A DNA stretch of 64,000 nucleotides from Bretschneidera sinensis (Eukaryota; Streptophyta; Magnoliopsida; Brassicales; Akaniaceae), in assembly GCA_023935145.1 (NCBI GenBank), contig CM043698.1, positions 77,581,501-77,645,500 of the forward strand, read 5' to 3'. Positions 22,663 through 34,869 of the stretch are shown one piece after another; the first letter of the stretch is position 1, and each line of letters starts with the position of its first letter. The notes under the pieces are model-generated. The model was not told where the DNA came from and did no database searches. It saw only the letters and a program-made list of their open reading frames with translations. Both the position numbers and the translations under genes were made by a program.

Positions 22663-24148
22663 TTTTTTCTACTTTGTCACCACCAAGTAGACCTTCCTTG
22701 CTAAGCACTTGCAGGTCCTTTTCGCTCATGTGTCCCAAGCGAGTGTGCCAAAGGGCTGCCTTGTCTAGCTTAGCCATCAAGCTTGCTGCTTGATCATTGG
22801 TTTCTGTTTCTCCGATCATCTCATAGAGTCCATTGTTTCTTGCTGCCCTGATCACTACCAAAGATCCCTTGGCCACCTTGATCTTTCCTCCCTCTATCTT
22901 GCATGTATAGCCCATGGAATCCAGCTGCCCCAATGAGATCAAGTTCCTCTTCAAAACTGGAACATACCTCACATTTTCTAGCAGCCTTGTGACTCCATCA
23001 AACATCCTCAATTGGATGTCTCCAATCTCTCTCACTTGGTAAGAATTGTCATTCCCCAAGAAGACTCTTCCCTCATTGATCTCCTTGAAATTCTTGAACC
23101 ATTCTTTGTGAGGGCTCATATGATGAGTGCACCCAGAATCAAGAATCCACTTTCCGCTGCCTTGCCTCCTGCTCACATCCAAGCACATAACAAGAACATC
23201 ATCACCTTGCTGTTCTCCCATGGCAACCGAAGCCTCTCCATTCTTGGTATGGCTTCCTCCTCTATCCCTTGTCATCTTCTTGCAATCTTTCTTGACATGA
23301 CCCTCCTTATGGCAGTAGTAGCAACTCTTCCCTCCAAATCTCAGTTTGGAATGCAGTCTCCCATGGCTTTCTCCTCTACCTCTGTCCCGGTAGTAGCCAT
23401 GCATGCTGTTCTGCACTCTCTTATGGCTCTCTCCTCTACTTCTGTCCCGGTAGTAGCCATACATGCTGCTGTGCACTCTCCCATGGCTCTCTCCTCTACC
23501 TCTGTCCTGGTAGTAGCCATGGTTGCTGCCATACCAAGTTGCTGGCCTTCTTTTAAAGAACAACCCTTCACCACTCGATGTCTCCTTCATCTTGGCTTTG
23601 AAATCATGTGCCCTTATGGCATTGATCACAATCTCCTTTGTCAAACTATCTCTCCCATACTCAATTGCATTAATCAAATCATCAAAGCAATCAGGAAGTG
23701 AATTTAACAAAATAACAGCCAATTGTTCATCCGGAAAAGAAATACTACAGCTATTCAAATCTTGAACTAGCTTATTAAAGACATCAAGATTATCTTGCAA
23801 CTCCTTACTAGGGTCCATTTTAAAAGCAAAGATTCTTTTAAGAAGATAAATTTTGTTAGGAAGAGTTTTGGTAAGAAACAACTCATCTAGTTTCTTCCAT
23901 ATGACAGCCGGATCCTCCGAGTCTCCGCACTCCCTTGTGACACTATCCGACGTGTGCAAGAAAATGGTGCTATAAGCCATCTTCTTCATTTCGGTCCGTT
24001 GGTCCTCCGTGACGCTTGCTGGAAAAGCATCTTCTTCTCCAATAGCCAAGTCCACTTTCTGCTGCATTAGAACCGCCTTGATCTTCCACTTCCATAGGGT
24101 AAAGTCCCCCTTTCCATCAAACTTCTCCACACAGAAATTTGAAGCCAT
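22649..24148 (-). CDS. Copia element 3 gag-protease (499 residues, open)
   Basis: ATG at 24146-24148 (minus) starts right after the leader. The product would form the virus-like particle and carries the protease. Seen in order: a copia gag core (residues about 1-190, with LWKWKIKAVL and LLNSLPDCFDDLINA blocks); a basic Arg/Gly region of three 20-residue repeats based on GYYRDRGRGESHGR (about residues 205-268); a zinc knuckle CYYCHKEGHVKKDC; the protease motif WILDSGCTHHMS (the intact D-S-G triad); then the pre-integrase block LWHTRLGHMS. The frame closes at a poly-A slippage site, after which integrase continues in another frame. Gag and protease appear intact, which fits a young insertion. 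Confidence 0.9.
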   Translation of the reverse strand: MASNFCVEKFDGKGDFTLWKWKIKAVLMQQKVDLAIGEEDAFPASVTEDQRTEMKKMAYSTIFLHTSDSVTRECGDSEDPAVIWKKLDELFLTKTLPNKIYLLKRIFAFKMDPSKELQDNLDVFNKLVQDLNSCSISFPDEQLAVILLNSLPDCFDDLINAIEYGRDSLTKEIVINAIRAHDFKAKMKETSSGEGLFFKRRPATWYGSNHGYYQDRGRGESHGRVHSSMYGYYRDRSRGESHKRVQNSMHGYYRDRGRGESHGRLHSKLRFGGKSCYYCHKEGHVKKDCKKMTRDRGGSHTKNGEASVAMGEQQGDDVLVMCLDVSRRQGSGKWILDSGCTHHMSPHKEWFKNFKEINEGRVFLGNDNSYQVREIGDIQLRMFDGVTRLLENVRYVPVLKRNLISLGQLDSMGYTCKIEGGKIKVAKGSLVVIRAARNNGLYEMIGETETNDQAASLMAKLDKAALWHTRLGHMSEKDLQVLSKEGLLGGDKVEKNGFL

Positions 24149-24397
24149 CTTTTGCGGACAAGATCCCAGATTTGTGCACTAACCACAACTACTTTCTTCA
24201 ACTTCAAGAACATAGATCGAAGATGGATCTTTAACACCGTTCTTGAATCAACCTTCAAGAACACGACCGGATCTTGATCTTTACACCGTTCTTGAATCAC
24301 CCAAGAAGTTTGATCTTTGATTCTTGGAGTCTTGGTTCCGTACCTTCTACTTCTTGCTTCGATAACCAGCTGTGCAGCTCTGATTCTACTGACCAAA

Positions 24398-24409
24398 GCT
24401 CTGATACCA
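24398..24409 (-). other. Primer-binding site of copia element 3
   Basis: On the minus strand this reads TGGTATCAGAGC, one base inside the right-hand (5') LTR. It matches the initiator tRNA-Met site exactly and confirms the element orientation. Confidence 0.92.
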
Positions 24410-24410
24410 C

Positions 24411-25405
24411 TGTTGGAAATCACCTTAGCAAGATGCCCAGGTGGTGATCTTCCAAACACCCAAGTCTTGAATGACTTGTAGAAAGAATTTCAGCAATCGA
24501 ATACAAAAACAGAAAATCAAAGCAAGAAAGAAGACAAGTAATTTGTTGTCGAGGTTCGGCAATGTGCCTACGTCCCCGTGAGTTCCTCCGAACTCTCTGC
24601 ACTATCTCAATGGTTCTTACAAAGTTACAGCAATCCCCTTCAAGAATCCAAGTTCTTGAAGAAATAAGAAGAGAAGGAAGAAGATGAGAACTCAACAATG
24701 TTCTCTAATCTAATCTAGACTCTCTCTATCATATTACAACCAGACTCACTACAAGAGTCCCTCTTGTGTTTATGTCTCTCTACACAATTCTCTCTTAGTG
24801 TTTACAATGATCTCACAATGTCACAACCTGTGTGGTTCTCTCACACACCTTACTCTCTTGTATGTGTGTTTTTGTATCTTGTATTATCTTATGAAATGAG
24901 GCCTTGAGAACCCCTTTTATAGCCTCTTAATTCTTGGACATTCTTATGAGTCATTATCCTCCCTTTGATCATGTTCTTCCTTTAATCTCAGCCCTTCATC
25001 ACTCTCCAAGTGATGCTGTGCGTTTTGGTGTGGTGCACACATGATTGGAGAGGTCTTATGCATGCTGGATCATGTGTGCACACATGTGCTGTGTACTGCG
25101 GCACTGGTGCTGTGTGCTGCGGCGCTGGAGCAGGGCTGGAAGCATGGCTTCTGTGTGCTGCGGCGCTGGTGCTGTGTGCTGCGGCGTGACCTGATGCTGC
25201 AGCCTCCTGATGCTGTGCGCACACCTCCTGCTTGTGTGCTGAAACTTGCACAGCAGTGTGCCTGACCTTCCCACGCTCAAAATTGAGGCACACACTTGTG
25301 TGCAACCTTTTAACTTGCTGAACTTTGATATTCCACAATTGGTTTGGACTTTAACTAACTTTAGACCATATTTGGATATGTTTGAAACTTAGACAAATAA
25401 CAACA
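24411..25405 (-). repeat. 5' LTR of copia element 3 (995 bp, right side)
   Basis: Near-identical partner of 19592-20587. Differences noted by eye include single bases near 24435, 24502, 24547, 24666 and 24737. It carries the same GC-rich GCTGTGTGCTGCGGC patch (about 25085-25190). It is followed by AATAT and then satellite. Confidence 0.92.
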
Positions 25406-27447
25406 AATATAATAAATATTTATAAAATTCATAATTTATAAAATACATAAACATATATAATTTACAAAATCCCTACAAAGGTTTTTCATGGTACATAACT
25501 TAAAATTTTCATAAATTTATTTAATTTCATATATGAGTATACAAATTGTTGTTCAATTATTCCTTAGTGGCTCTCTAAATCATCAATCAATAAAGATACT
25601 TATTAAATACTCAACCCATGTATGCTTCGACTAGTGAAAACTGTCTGATATCATCTAATGATTTACTCATGAATATTGTACTCATAATCAAGTTGACTAA
25701 TTTTTTACTGCTTGATTGAAAACTGTATTGTCTAAATTCAAAACTATCCGGTGCCATTGTCCACGTATGGTAACATCAACTGAATGATGTCTGATGCTAA
25801 ATAATTAACATGAAATTAAAATACCATATAAGTATAATAAATATTTAAAAAATTCATAATTTATAAAATACATAAACATATATAATTTATAAAATCCATA
25901 ATAAGATTTTTAATGGTACATAATTTAAAATTTTCATAAATTTATTTGATTTCATATACAACTATATTCGTGGTTGTTCACCTATGTCCTATTGGCTCTC
26001 TAAAACAACAATCAATAAAGATATTTATTAAATACTCAACCCATGTATGGTTAGACTAATGAAAACTGTCTTATATCATCTATTGATTTATTCAAGAATA
26101 TTTTCTTTATAATCAAGTTGACTAATTTTGTATTTTTTGATTGAAAACTATGTGGTCTAAATTCAAAACTATATGACACGATTGTCCATGTCTAGTAACA
26201 AATGACTAATGACTGATGTTAAATAATTAATATAAAATTAAAATACATTACAAATATAATAAATATTTATAAAATTCATAATTTATAAAAGGCATAAACA
26301 TATAAAATTAATAAAATTCCTAAAAAAAATTTCGTGGTACATAATTTAAGATTTTCATACATTTATTTGATTTCATATATGAGTATATTCATGGTTGTTC
26401 ACCTATTTCCTATTGGCACTCTAAAACAACAATCAATAAAGATACTTATTAAATACTCAACTGGCTTTTGTATGGTTTGACTAGTGAAAATTGTTTGATA
26501 TCATTTATTGATTTATTCATGATACTTTAATTTATAATTGAGTTGATTAATTTTTTACTGTTTGATTGAAAATTGTATGGTCTAAATTCAAAACTGTCTG
26601 TTACCATTGTCCACGTCTGGTAACAACAACTGACTAATGACTGATGTTAAATAATTAATATGAAATTAAAATACCATATAAATATAATAAATATTTATAA
26701 AATTCATAATTTATAAAATACTGAAACATATATAATGTACAAAATCCCTCAAAAGATTTTTCGTGGTACATAATTTAAAATTTTCATAAATTTATTTGAT
26801 TTCATATATGAGTATATTCATGGTTGTTCACCTATTTCCTAGTGGCTCTCTAAAGCATCAATTAATAAAGATACTTATTAAATACTCAACCCTTGTATGG
26901 CTGGACACGTGAAAACTGTCTGATATAATCTAATGATTTATTCATGAATATTTTACTTATAATCAAGTTGACTAATTTTTTACTGTTTGATTGAAAATTG
27001 TATTGTCTAAATTCAAAACTGTGCAGTACCATTGTCCATGTCTGGTAACAACAACTGACTGATGTTTGATATTAAATAATTAATATGAAATTAAAAAACC
27101 TTACAAATATAACAGATATTTATAAAATTCATAATTTATAAAATATATAAACATATATAATTTATAAAATTCCTAAAAAGATTTTTCATGGTACATAATT
27201 TAAGATTTTCATAAATTTATTTGATTTCATACATGGTTGTTCACCTATTTCCTGTTGGCACTCTAAAACAACAATCAATAAAGATATTTATTAAATACTC
27301 AACCCTTGTATGGTTGGACTAGTGAAAACTGTCTGATAATATGTAATGATTTATTCATGAATATTTAACTTATAATCGAGTTGACTAATTTTTTACCATT
27401 TGATTGAAAACTATATGGTCTAAATTCAAAACTGCCCAGTACCATTG
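25406..27447. repeat. Satellite array block 4 (about five monomers)
   Basis: The satellite continues in phase after copia element 3 (AATATAATAAATATTTATAAAATTC). Monomer landmarks (TTGTTCACC or variants) occur near 25550, 25973, 26392, 26819 and 27235. One monomer lacks about 15 bp before the landmark (near 27230). The block ends at ACCATTG, where the solo LTR begins. Confidence 0.94.
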
Positions 27448-29361
27448 TGTAACAACCCATCCCGGGTTGGCCACCCTCGAGACGGTGTCATCACATTTTG
27501 AAAATCTCAGCACGACACATATATGCAACAATGAAAATAAATAACACCAAATGAAAATTTTTACATAATCCTCAACCCTCAACAGGGAAGTTACATAAAT
27601 CTGATCTTTAACTTAAACATATATATACCACTTAAAATGCATTAATATTCACAATAATTTTTTTTTTTTTTTACTTTTTCTCATTAATCTGAGGATGTTG
27701 ACATGTATATGGCTTACAGAAAATGATTTCGTCTGACTTTCAACCCACCAAACTAATTGTCCTGTCTGCTACCTGAAATCATTATACAATGAGGGGTGAG
27801 CTTCACAAGCTCAGTGAATTTAATTTACTAAAAGTATTCAGTTGTATAAATGGTCTTTCAATATTTAATCATTTATATCTCTCACAACCTAATACCAGCA
27901 TTCTACTATCACTACACATGTCAAAAGATTCATTTTCTATCAATCTCTTCTTCTTATTTATTGATTCACTTTAAGACCATCAATTATCTCATAATTACAT
28001 CGCAAATGAGGTTCATATCTTAAAGTCTACCATTTAGGTAGTTCTTATCACCATAACTGTCTCTCTATGAGACTCATTTATCTAAAAATAAATTCACAAT
28101 AACACACCCCACATCAGCATTTCAATAATCTTATCACTATAACTGTCTCTCTCTGTGAGACTCATCCATCTATAATTAAATTCACAATAGCACATCACAC
28201 ATTAGCATTTCAATAATGCAAGCAATAATTAAAACAGATGCAATGCATGAATTATTATGATGGGAACGTCTTCCCACCTGTCGACAGGTTGTTATTATCT
28301 TAGACCGGCCCCCTTCCGGTTCTTTACAGCTTATCCTGGCTATCACGAAATTCGATGTCCCTTTTATTTCCAGCATATACCGGTTGTCACGGTTTTTCAA
28401 TTAGACCGGCCCTTTCCCAGTTCTTTCAGTTCTCTTATTTAATGCATATGCATATGAATAATGATATTAAAATATGCATATAAACAGTAATATAAAAACA
28501 ACATAAATTCAAAACACTTAAATTGGCTATCTTAATTATTCTTAAATTTATTATTGAAATAAATTCCATTAAAATCCTCTCGTCCCAAATCACATCAAAT
28601 CATCCTAATTTTTATAAAATTATATAAAAAATTTCACTAAATTTCTCTCATCTCAAATCACATCAAATCATCTATTAAAGCTTGTCAAGATCCACTAAAA
28701 TTCATCTCCTCAAAATTCGTATCAAAACATCAACCATAGCTCATCAATAATTTCACTTATCGCTTTTATTATTAAATCAACTTATTATTCCAATAATATC
28801 TCTTTTCGCATAATAATTTTCTACATATCCAATATTCATCTCATACCTATCAACCAATTATTTATCTATCACCAAAACATAAGCTAATAATTTAATTTAA
28901 TATTATCCTTAGATTTTTCATTTTTTTATTTAGACTACTTAAAGTAAATCCAACTCACCACGTAGCACTTCAAGCTACTCGTGAATCACCTCCTTTCCTT
29001 TCTCGTTCTTCTCCGAAACTTCCCTCGATTATTGACCGTCAACACCTGACATAATATTGGTATACAATTTCTAATTATTTCTTCATTTCTTCGTAAACCA
29101 AACCCTTTGAAAATTCCCACTTTGAATTTGAGAAAATTTCATAAATGCTAAAAATTCAAAAATAAACACTATATTATTACCTTTTGCTTTTCTGATAACT
29201 ATTCGTGGCTCTCTAGACAATTCCACAATAAACTTTTTTAAAATTTTTCTATTTCAACTTTTCTTTGGGTCCCCAAAATTTTAAGGAAACAGAAAAATTT
29301 GAAGAAAAACTAATGAAATCTGTTAAGTAAAAATTTTGATTTCGCTATAATGCATATGAGA

Positions 29362-29437
<76 letters not shown>

Positions 29438-29787
29438 CTGCTTTGCTTCAGCAGTCCCCCTCCTAAGAATTTCTCATGTTGCCACACACAAAGCAGGTGG
29501 CAAACATACAAACCACCATCCTTCATTTGGCAGCGGGTGGCTGCCACGATTTCAACCTTTCTTTTTTGTTTGACATTTCTTTTTTGTCTTCTTCTGACTT
29601 GGACATCAGCGTCATTTATTTTTTGTTTTCTTTTTTTCGTCTTCTTCTGACTGCGACATCAACGTAATTTTTTTTTAAAATTAACAATTTTAATTTTGCA
29701 TTTAAAATACATCAGTATTATTTTTAACTCTATGCCATATTTATTAAAATACTTATTTACCCTTACTTTACAAATATGGTTATTACA
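27448..29787 (-). repeat. Solo LTR of the gypsy family (2340 bp)
   Basis: In plus orientation it starts TGTAACAACCCATCCCGGG and ends GGTTATTACA. This is the reverse complement of the LTRs at 2556-5056 and 32299-34769. It is flanked by an exact 5-bp target duplication CATTG (27443-27447 and 29788-29792) inside the satellite sequence ACCATTGTCCACGT. No internal element sequence remains, so the rest was presumably removed by recombination between two LTRs. It contains a (CT)n(TA)n tract at 29364-29436 and the conserved double palindrome at 28262-28289. Confidence 0.94.
29364..29436. repeat. (TC)n-(TA)n microsatellite
   Basis: About 30 bases of TC repeat run directly into about 40 bases of TA repeat, inside the solo LTR. 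The compound tract is absent from the other LTR copies at this position, where (TA)n is short, so it is a local expansion. Confidence 0.9.
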
Positions 29788-32298
29788 CATTGTCCACGTG
29801 TCGTAACAACAACTGACGGATGACTAATGTTAAATAATTAATATGAAATTAAAATACCATTAAAATATAAATATAAATATTTATAAAATTCATAATTTAT
29901 AAAATACATAAACATTTATAATCTAGAAAATCCCTAAAATGATTTTTCATGTTACAAAATTTAAATTTTTCATACATTTATTTGATTTCAAGTATGAGTA
30001 TATTCATGGTTGTTCACCTATTTCCTATTGGCACTCTAAAACAACAATCAATAAAGACACTTATTAAATACTCAACCGGCCTTTGTATGGTTTGACTAGT
30101 TAAAACTGTTTGATATCATCTATTGATTTGTTCGTGAAACTTTAACTTATAATCGATTTGACTAATTTTTTACTGTTTGATATCATCTATTGATTTATTC
30201 ATAAAACTTTAACTTATAATCAAGTTGACTAATTTTTTACTGTTTGATTGAAACCTGTATGGTCTAAATTCAAAACCGTCTGTTACCATTGTCCACGTCT
30301 GGTAACAACAACTGACTAATGACTGATGTTAAATATTTAATATGAAATTAAAAGACCATATAAATATAATAAATATTTATAAAATTCATAATTTTTAAAA
30401 TACACAAACATATATAATTTACAAAATCCCTAAAAAGATTTTTCATGGTTCATAATTCAAAATTTTCATAAATTTATTTGATTTCATATATGAGTATATT
30501 CATGGTTGTTCACATATTTCCTATTGGCACTCTAAAACCACAATCAATAAAGATACTTATTAAATACTTAGCCTTTGTATGGTTGGACTAGTGAAAACTG
30601 TCTGATATCACCTATTGATATTTTGATGAAACTTTAACTTATAATCGAGTTGACTAATTTTTGACTGTTTGATTGAAAAATGTATGGTCTAATTTCAAAA
30701 CTATCTGGTACCATTGTCCACGTCTAGTAACAACAACTAACTGATGATTGATGTTAAATAATTAATATGAAAGTAAAACACCATATAAATATAATAAATA
30801 TTTATAAAATTCATAATTTATAAAATACATAAACATATATAATTTACAAAATCCCTAAAAAGATTTTTCATGGTACATAATTTAAAATTTTTATAAATTT
30901 ATTTGATTTCATATATGAGTATATTCATTGTTGTTCACCTATTTCCTAGTGGCTCACTAAATTATCAATCAATAAAGATACTTATTAAATACTCAACCCA
31001 TGTATGGTTGGACTAGTGAAAACTGTCTGATATCATCTAATGATTTATTCATGAATATTTTACTTAAATCAAGTTGACTAATTTTCTCTGCTTGATTGAA
31101 AACTATATCGTCTAAATTCAAAACTATCTGGTACCATTATCCACGTATGGTAACATCATCTGACTGATGTCTAATGTTAAATAATTAATATGAAATTAAA
31201 ATACCATATAAATATAATAAATATTTAAAAAATTCAAAATTTATAAAATACATAAACACATATAATTTATAAAATCCATAATAAGATTTTTAATGGAACA
31301 TAATTTAAAATTTTCATAAATTTATTTGATTTTGTATATGAGTATATTCATGGTTGTTCACCTATTTCCTATTGGCACTCTAAAACAACAATAAATAAAG
31401 ATATTTATTAAATACTCAACCCTAATATGGTTGGACTACTGAAAACTGTTTGATATCATCTATTGATTTATTGATGAATATTCTATTTATAATCAAGTTG
31501 ACTAATTTTTTGTTGTTTGATTGAAAACTGTTTGGTCTAAATTCAAAATTGTCCGACACCATTGTCCACGTCTAGTAACAATTGACTAATGATTGATGTT
31601 AAATAATTAATATGAAATTAAAATACATTACAAATGTAATATATATTGATAAAATTCATAATTTACAAAATATATAAACATATAAAAATTATAAAATTCC
31701 TAAAATGATTTTCCGTGGTACATAATTTAAGATTTTCATCGATTTATTTGATTTCATATATGAGAATATTCATGGTTGTTCATCTATTTCCTATTGGCAC
31801 TCTAAAACAACAATCAATAAAGATACTTATTAAATACACAATCGGCCCTTTTATGGTTTGACTAGTGAAAACTATTTGATATCATCTATTGATTTATTCA
31901 TGAAACTTTAACTTATAATCGACTGGACTAATTTTTTACTATTTGATTGAAAACTGTAAGGTCTAAATTCAAAACTGTCTGTTACCATTGTTCACGTCTG
32001 GTAACAACAGCTGACTAATGACGGATGTTAAATAATTAATATGAAATTAAAATACCTTATAAATATAATAAATATTTATAAAATTCATAATTTTTAAAAT
32101 ACATTAACAAATATAATTTACAAAATCCCTAAAAAGATTTTTCATGGTACATAAGTCAAAATTTTCATAAATTTATTTGATTTCATATATAAGTATATTC
32201 ATGGTTGTTCACCTATTTCCCATTGGCACTCTAAAACCACAATTAATAAAAATACTTATTAAATACTCAACCTTTGTATGGTTGGACTAGTGAAAACT
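29788..32298. repeat. Satellite array block 5 (about six monomers)
   Basis: The satellite resumes in phase after the solo LTR. Landmarks occur near 30006, 30507, 30928, 31348, 31770 and 32201. The 30006-30507 unit is about 500 bp rather than 405-425, partly because of an internal 68-bp duplication (about 30105-30240, see findings). The block ends with GTGAAAACT, where gypsy element 2 is inserted. Confidence 0.94.
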
Positions 32299-34769
32299 TG
32301 TAATACCTGTATTCGTAAAGTAAGGGCAAAGAAGTAATTTAATAAATTCGACATGAAGTTTAAATAATATAGTTACGCGAAAGATTTAGTATTAAATAAA
32401 ATGTTTCTTTTGAAAAAAAAAATTCGGGACGTGGACATCATTAAAAGAAAAGAAGTAAAAAAAAAAACTTTGGATCTGAATGTCCAGAAGCAAGAAAAGG
32501 AAAGAAAAAAAAAATATTAAAAAAAATAAAAAAAAAACCAAAAGTCAAGAAAAAAACGTGGGCAGCACTGCTGCCAATTTATGTGAGGAATGGTGAATGC
32601 CTCACAAGTCTTCAAGCATGGAAGACTTTAGGTCAGTGAGGCAGCCAAAATTTTCAACAAAAATTGTCTATATATATGCATAGCAGGTTCAGGTAAGTTA
32701 CGCGAAGAGAGTTCGCTTAGTTTTCCTTGAAATTTCTCTGTTTTCTCAAAACACTTGGGGACTCAAAGAAATACTGGAAGAGCAAAATTTTGAAAGGATT
32801 TTCTGCGGAATTGCATAGGGAATCAGGAAAAACTATCAGAAAAACAAAAGGTAATTATATAGTGTTTATTTTTGAATTTCTGACATTTATGAAATTCTCA
32901 GGAAGTTAAAGTAGGAATTTTCAAAGTGTGTGGTTTATATCAAATTGAAGAATAAATTAGAAAATTTATTCAAATATTATGTCAGGTGTTGATGATCTAC
33001 AACCAGGGAATTTCTAAGAGAAACGGGAAAGGTAAGGAGGTGATCCACGGGTAGTTTTAAAAGCTACATGGTGGTGAGTTGGATTTACTTTAAGTAGTCT
33101 AAATAAAAATGAAAAATTTAGCGGTAATATTAAAATAAATTATTATCTTATGTTGTGGTGATAGATAAAGATTTGGTTGATAACTATGATATGAATTTTG
33201 GACATGTAGAAAATTATTAGGAGAGAAATAATATTTTTTGGGATAATAAGTTGATTTAATAATAAAACGTTAAGTGAGATTTTTGATGAGTTATATTGAT
33301 GTTTTGATACGAATTTTGAGAAGATGAATTTTTGTGGATCTTGACAAGCTTTAATAGATAGTTTGATGTGATTTTGGAATAAGAGGGATTTAGTGGAATT
33401 TTAAATAATTTGATAAAAATCAGGATGATTTGATATGATTTGGGATGAAATTTAGTAGATCTTGGCAAGCTTTAATGGATGATTGATATGATTTGGGATG
33501 AAAGGAATTTAGTGGAATTTTTGTTATATAAATTTGAGAATAATCAGGATTGTCAATTTAAGTGTGTCGAATTTATGTTGTTTTCACATTACTGTTCAGA
33601 TGCATATTTCATATTATTGCTCATATGCATATGCATTAAATGAAAAAGAAAATAACCGGGAAGGCAGTCGGTCTAATGAAAAAGAAAAGAACCGGGAAGG
33701 CAGCCGGTCTAATGAAAATGAAATAACTAGGAAGGCAGCCGGTCTTATGTGAATGAAAGAACTGGGAAGGCAGCCGGTCTAAATGGGATTGAAAGAACCG
33801 GGAGCGCAGCCAGTCTAAGATAATAACAACCTCTCGACAGGTGGGAAAACGTTCCCATCATAATCATTTATGCATTGCATCTGTTTTAATTATTGCTGCA
33901 TTATTGAAATACTGATGTGTGATGTACTAATTGTGAATATAATTATAGATGATGTAGTCTTACAGAAAGAGACAATTATGATGATAAGATTATTGAAATG
34001 TTGAGATGTGGAGTATTATTGTGAATATAATTATAGATGATTGAGTCTTACAGAAAGAGACAATTATGATGATAAGATTATTGAAATATTGAGATGTGGA
34101 GTATTATTGTGAATATAATTATAGATGATTGAGTCTTACAGAAAGAGACAGTTATGGTTATAAAATGATTGAAATGTTGAGATGTGATGTGTTATTGTTA
34201 TGGTGATAAGAACTATCTAAAGGGTAGACTTTATGATGTGAACATCATTACGAGGTAATTACGAGATAGTTGGTGGTATTAAGGTGAACAAATAAATAAG
34301 AGGAAGAGATTGATAGAGAATAAATATCATGACATGTGTAATGATAGTAGAGTGCTAGTATCTAGTGTATGAGATATAAAATGATTAAATATTAAAAGAC
34401 TGTTTATACAAATGAGTACTTTTAGTAAATTTAATTCATTGAGCTTGTGAAGTTCACTCCTCATTGTACAATGATTTTCAGGTAGCAGGCTTGACAAATA
34501 GTTTGGTGAGTTGAAGTTCAGAAGAAATCATTTTTCTGTAAGCCACGTGCGTGTCATCATCCTCAGACTAAAGAGATAAATAAAATGAAAAGATTTATTT
34601 GTAAATATTCATGTATTTTACATTGTATAGAATGTTAAACGATCATATTGATGTAAAATTTCTTTTGGTTTTTATTTATATCTCATTGTTGCATATATGT
34701 GTAGTGCTGGGATTCTCAAAATGTGATGACACCGTTTCGGGGGTGGCTAACCCGGGATGGGTTGGTACA
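32299..34769 (+). repeat. 5' LTR of gypsy element 2 (2471 bp)
   Basis: It starts TGTAATACCTG and ends GGGTTGGTACA. It contains five copies of the AACCGGGAAGGCAGCCGGTCT-type repeat (33653-33820), a variant double palindrome (33829-33856) and three copies of the 88-bp repeat starting at 33948, 34036 and 34124. Confidence 0.93.
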
Positions 34770-34773
34770 ATTT

Positions 34774-34785
34774 TGGCATCAGAGC
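34774..34785 (+). other. Primer-binding site of gypsy element 2
   Basis: TGGCATCAGAGC lies four bases after the LTR end, one base from the usual initiator tRNA-Met site TGGTATCAGAGC. Confidence 0.85.
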
Positions 34786-34869
34786 AGTAGGTTTTAAGAT
34801 TCTTTAGACTGCATAAAAAGAAAGAAAGTGGAAGATTAAAATAAATTATATTTGAATGAATAGTTTGAG

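Larger units (their letters stand above)
19592..25405 (-). mobile_element. Ty1/copia element 3, full structure with shortened pol
   Basis: A 5.8-kb element in minus orientation. LTRs lie at 19592-20587 and 24411-25405 with TGTTG/CAACA ends. The primer site is at 24398-24409. The flanks AATTT (19587-19591) and AATAT (25406-25410) fit a 5-bp target duplication with one later mutation. The LTRs differ at only about 20 of 995 positions by eye, so this looks like the youngest complete insertion in the window. Gag is long and intact, integrase has one frameshift and one stop, and RT/RNase H is open but missing large internal portions. Confidence 0.93.

Noticed and set aside
23012..23701. 229-residue open frame on the plus strand
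   Set aside because: It is antisense to the gag-protease frame of copia element 3, where zinc knuckle and protease motifs are clear on the minus strand.
29476..29667. 63-residue open frame near the compound microsatellite
   Set aside because: It lies inside the solo gypsy LTR in antisense orientation, with no counterpart in the other LTR copies.
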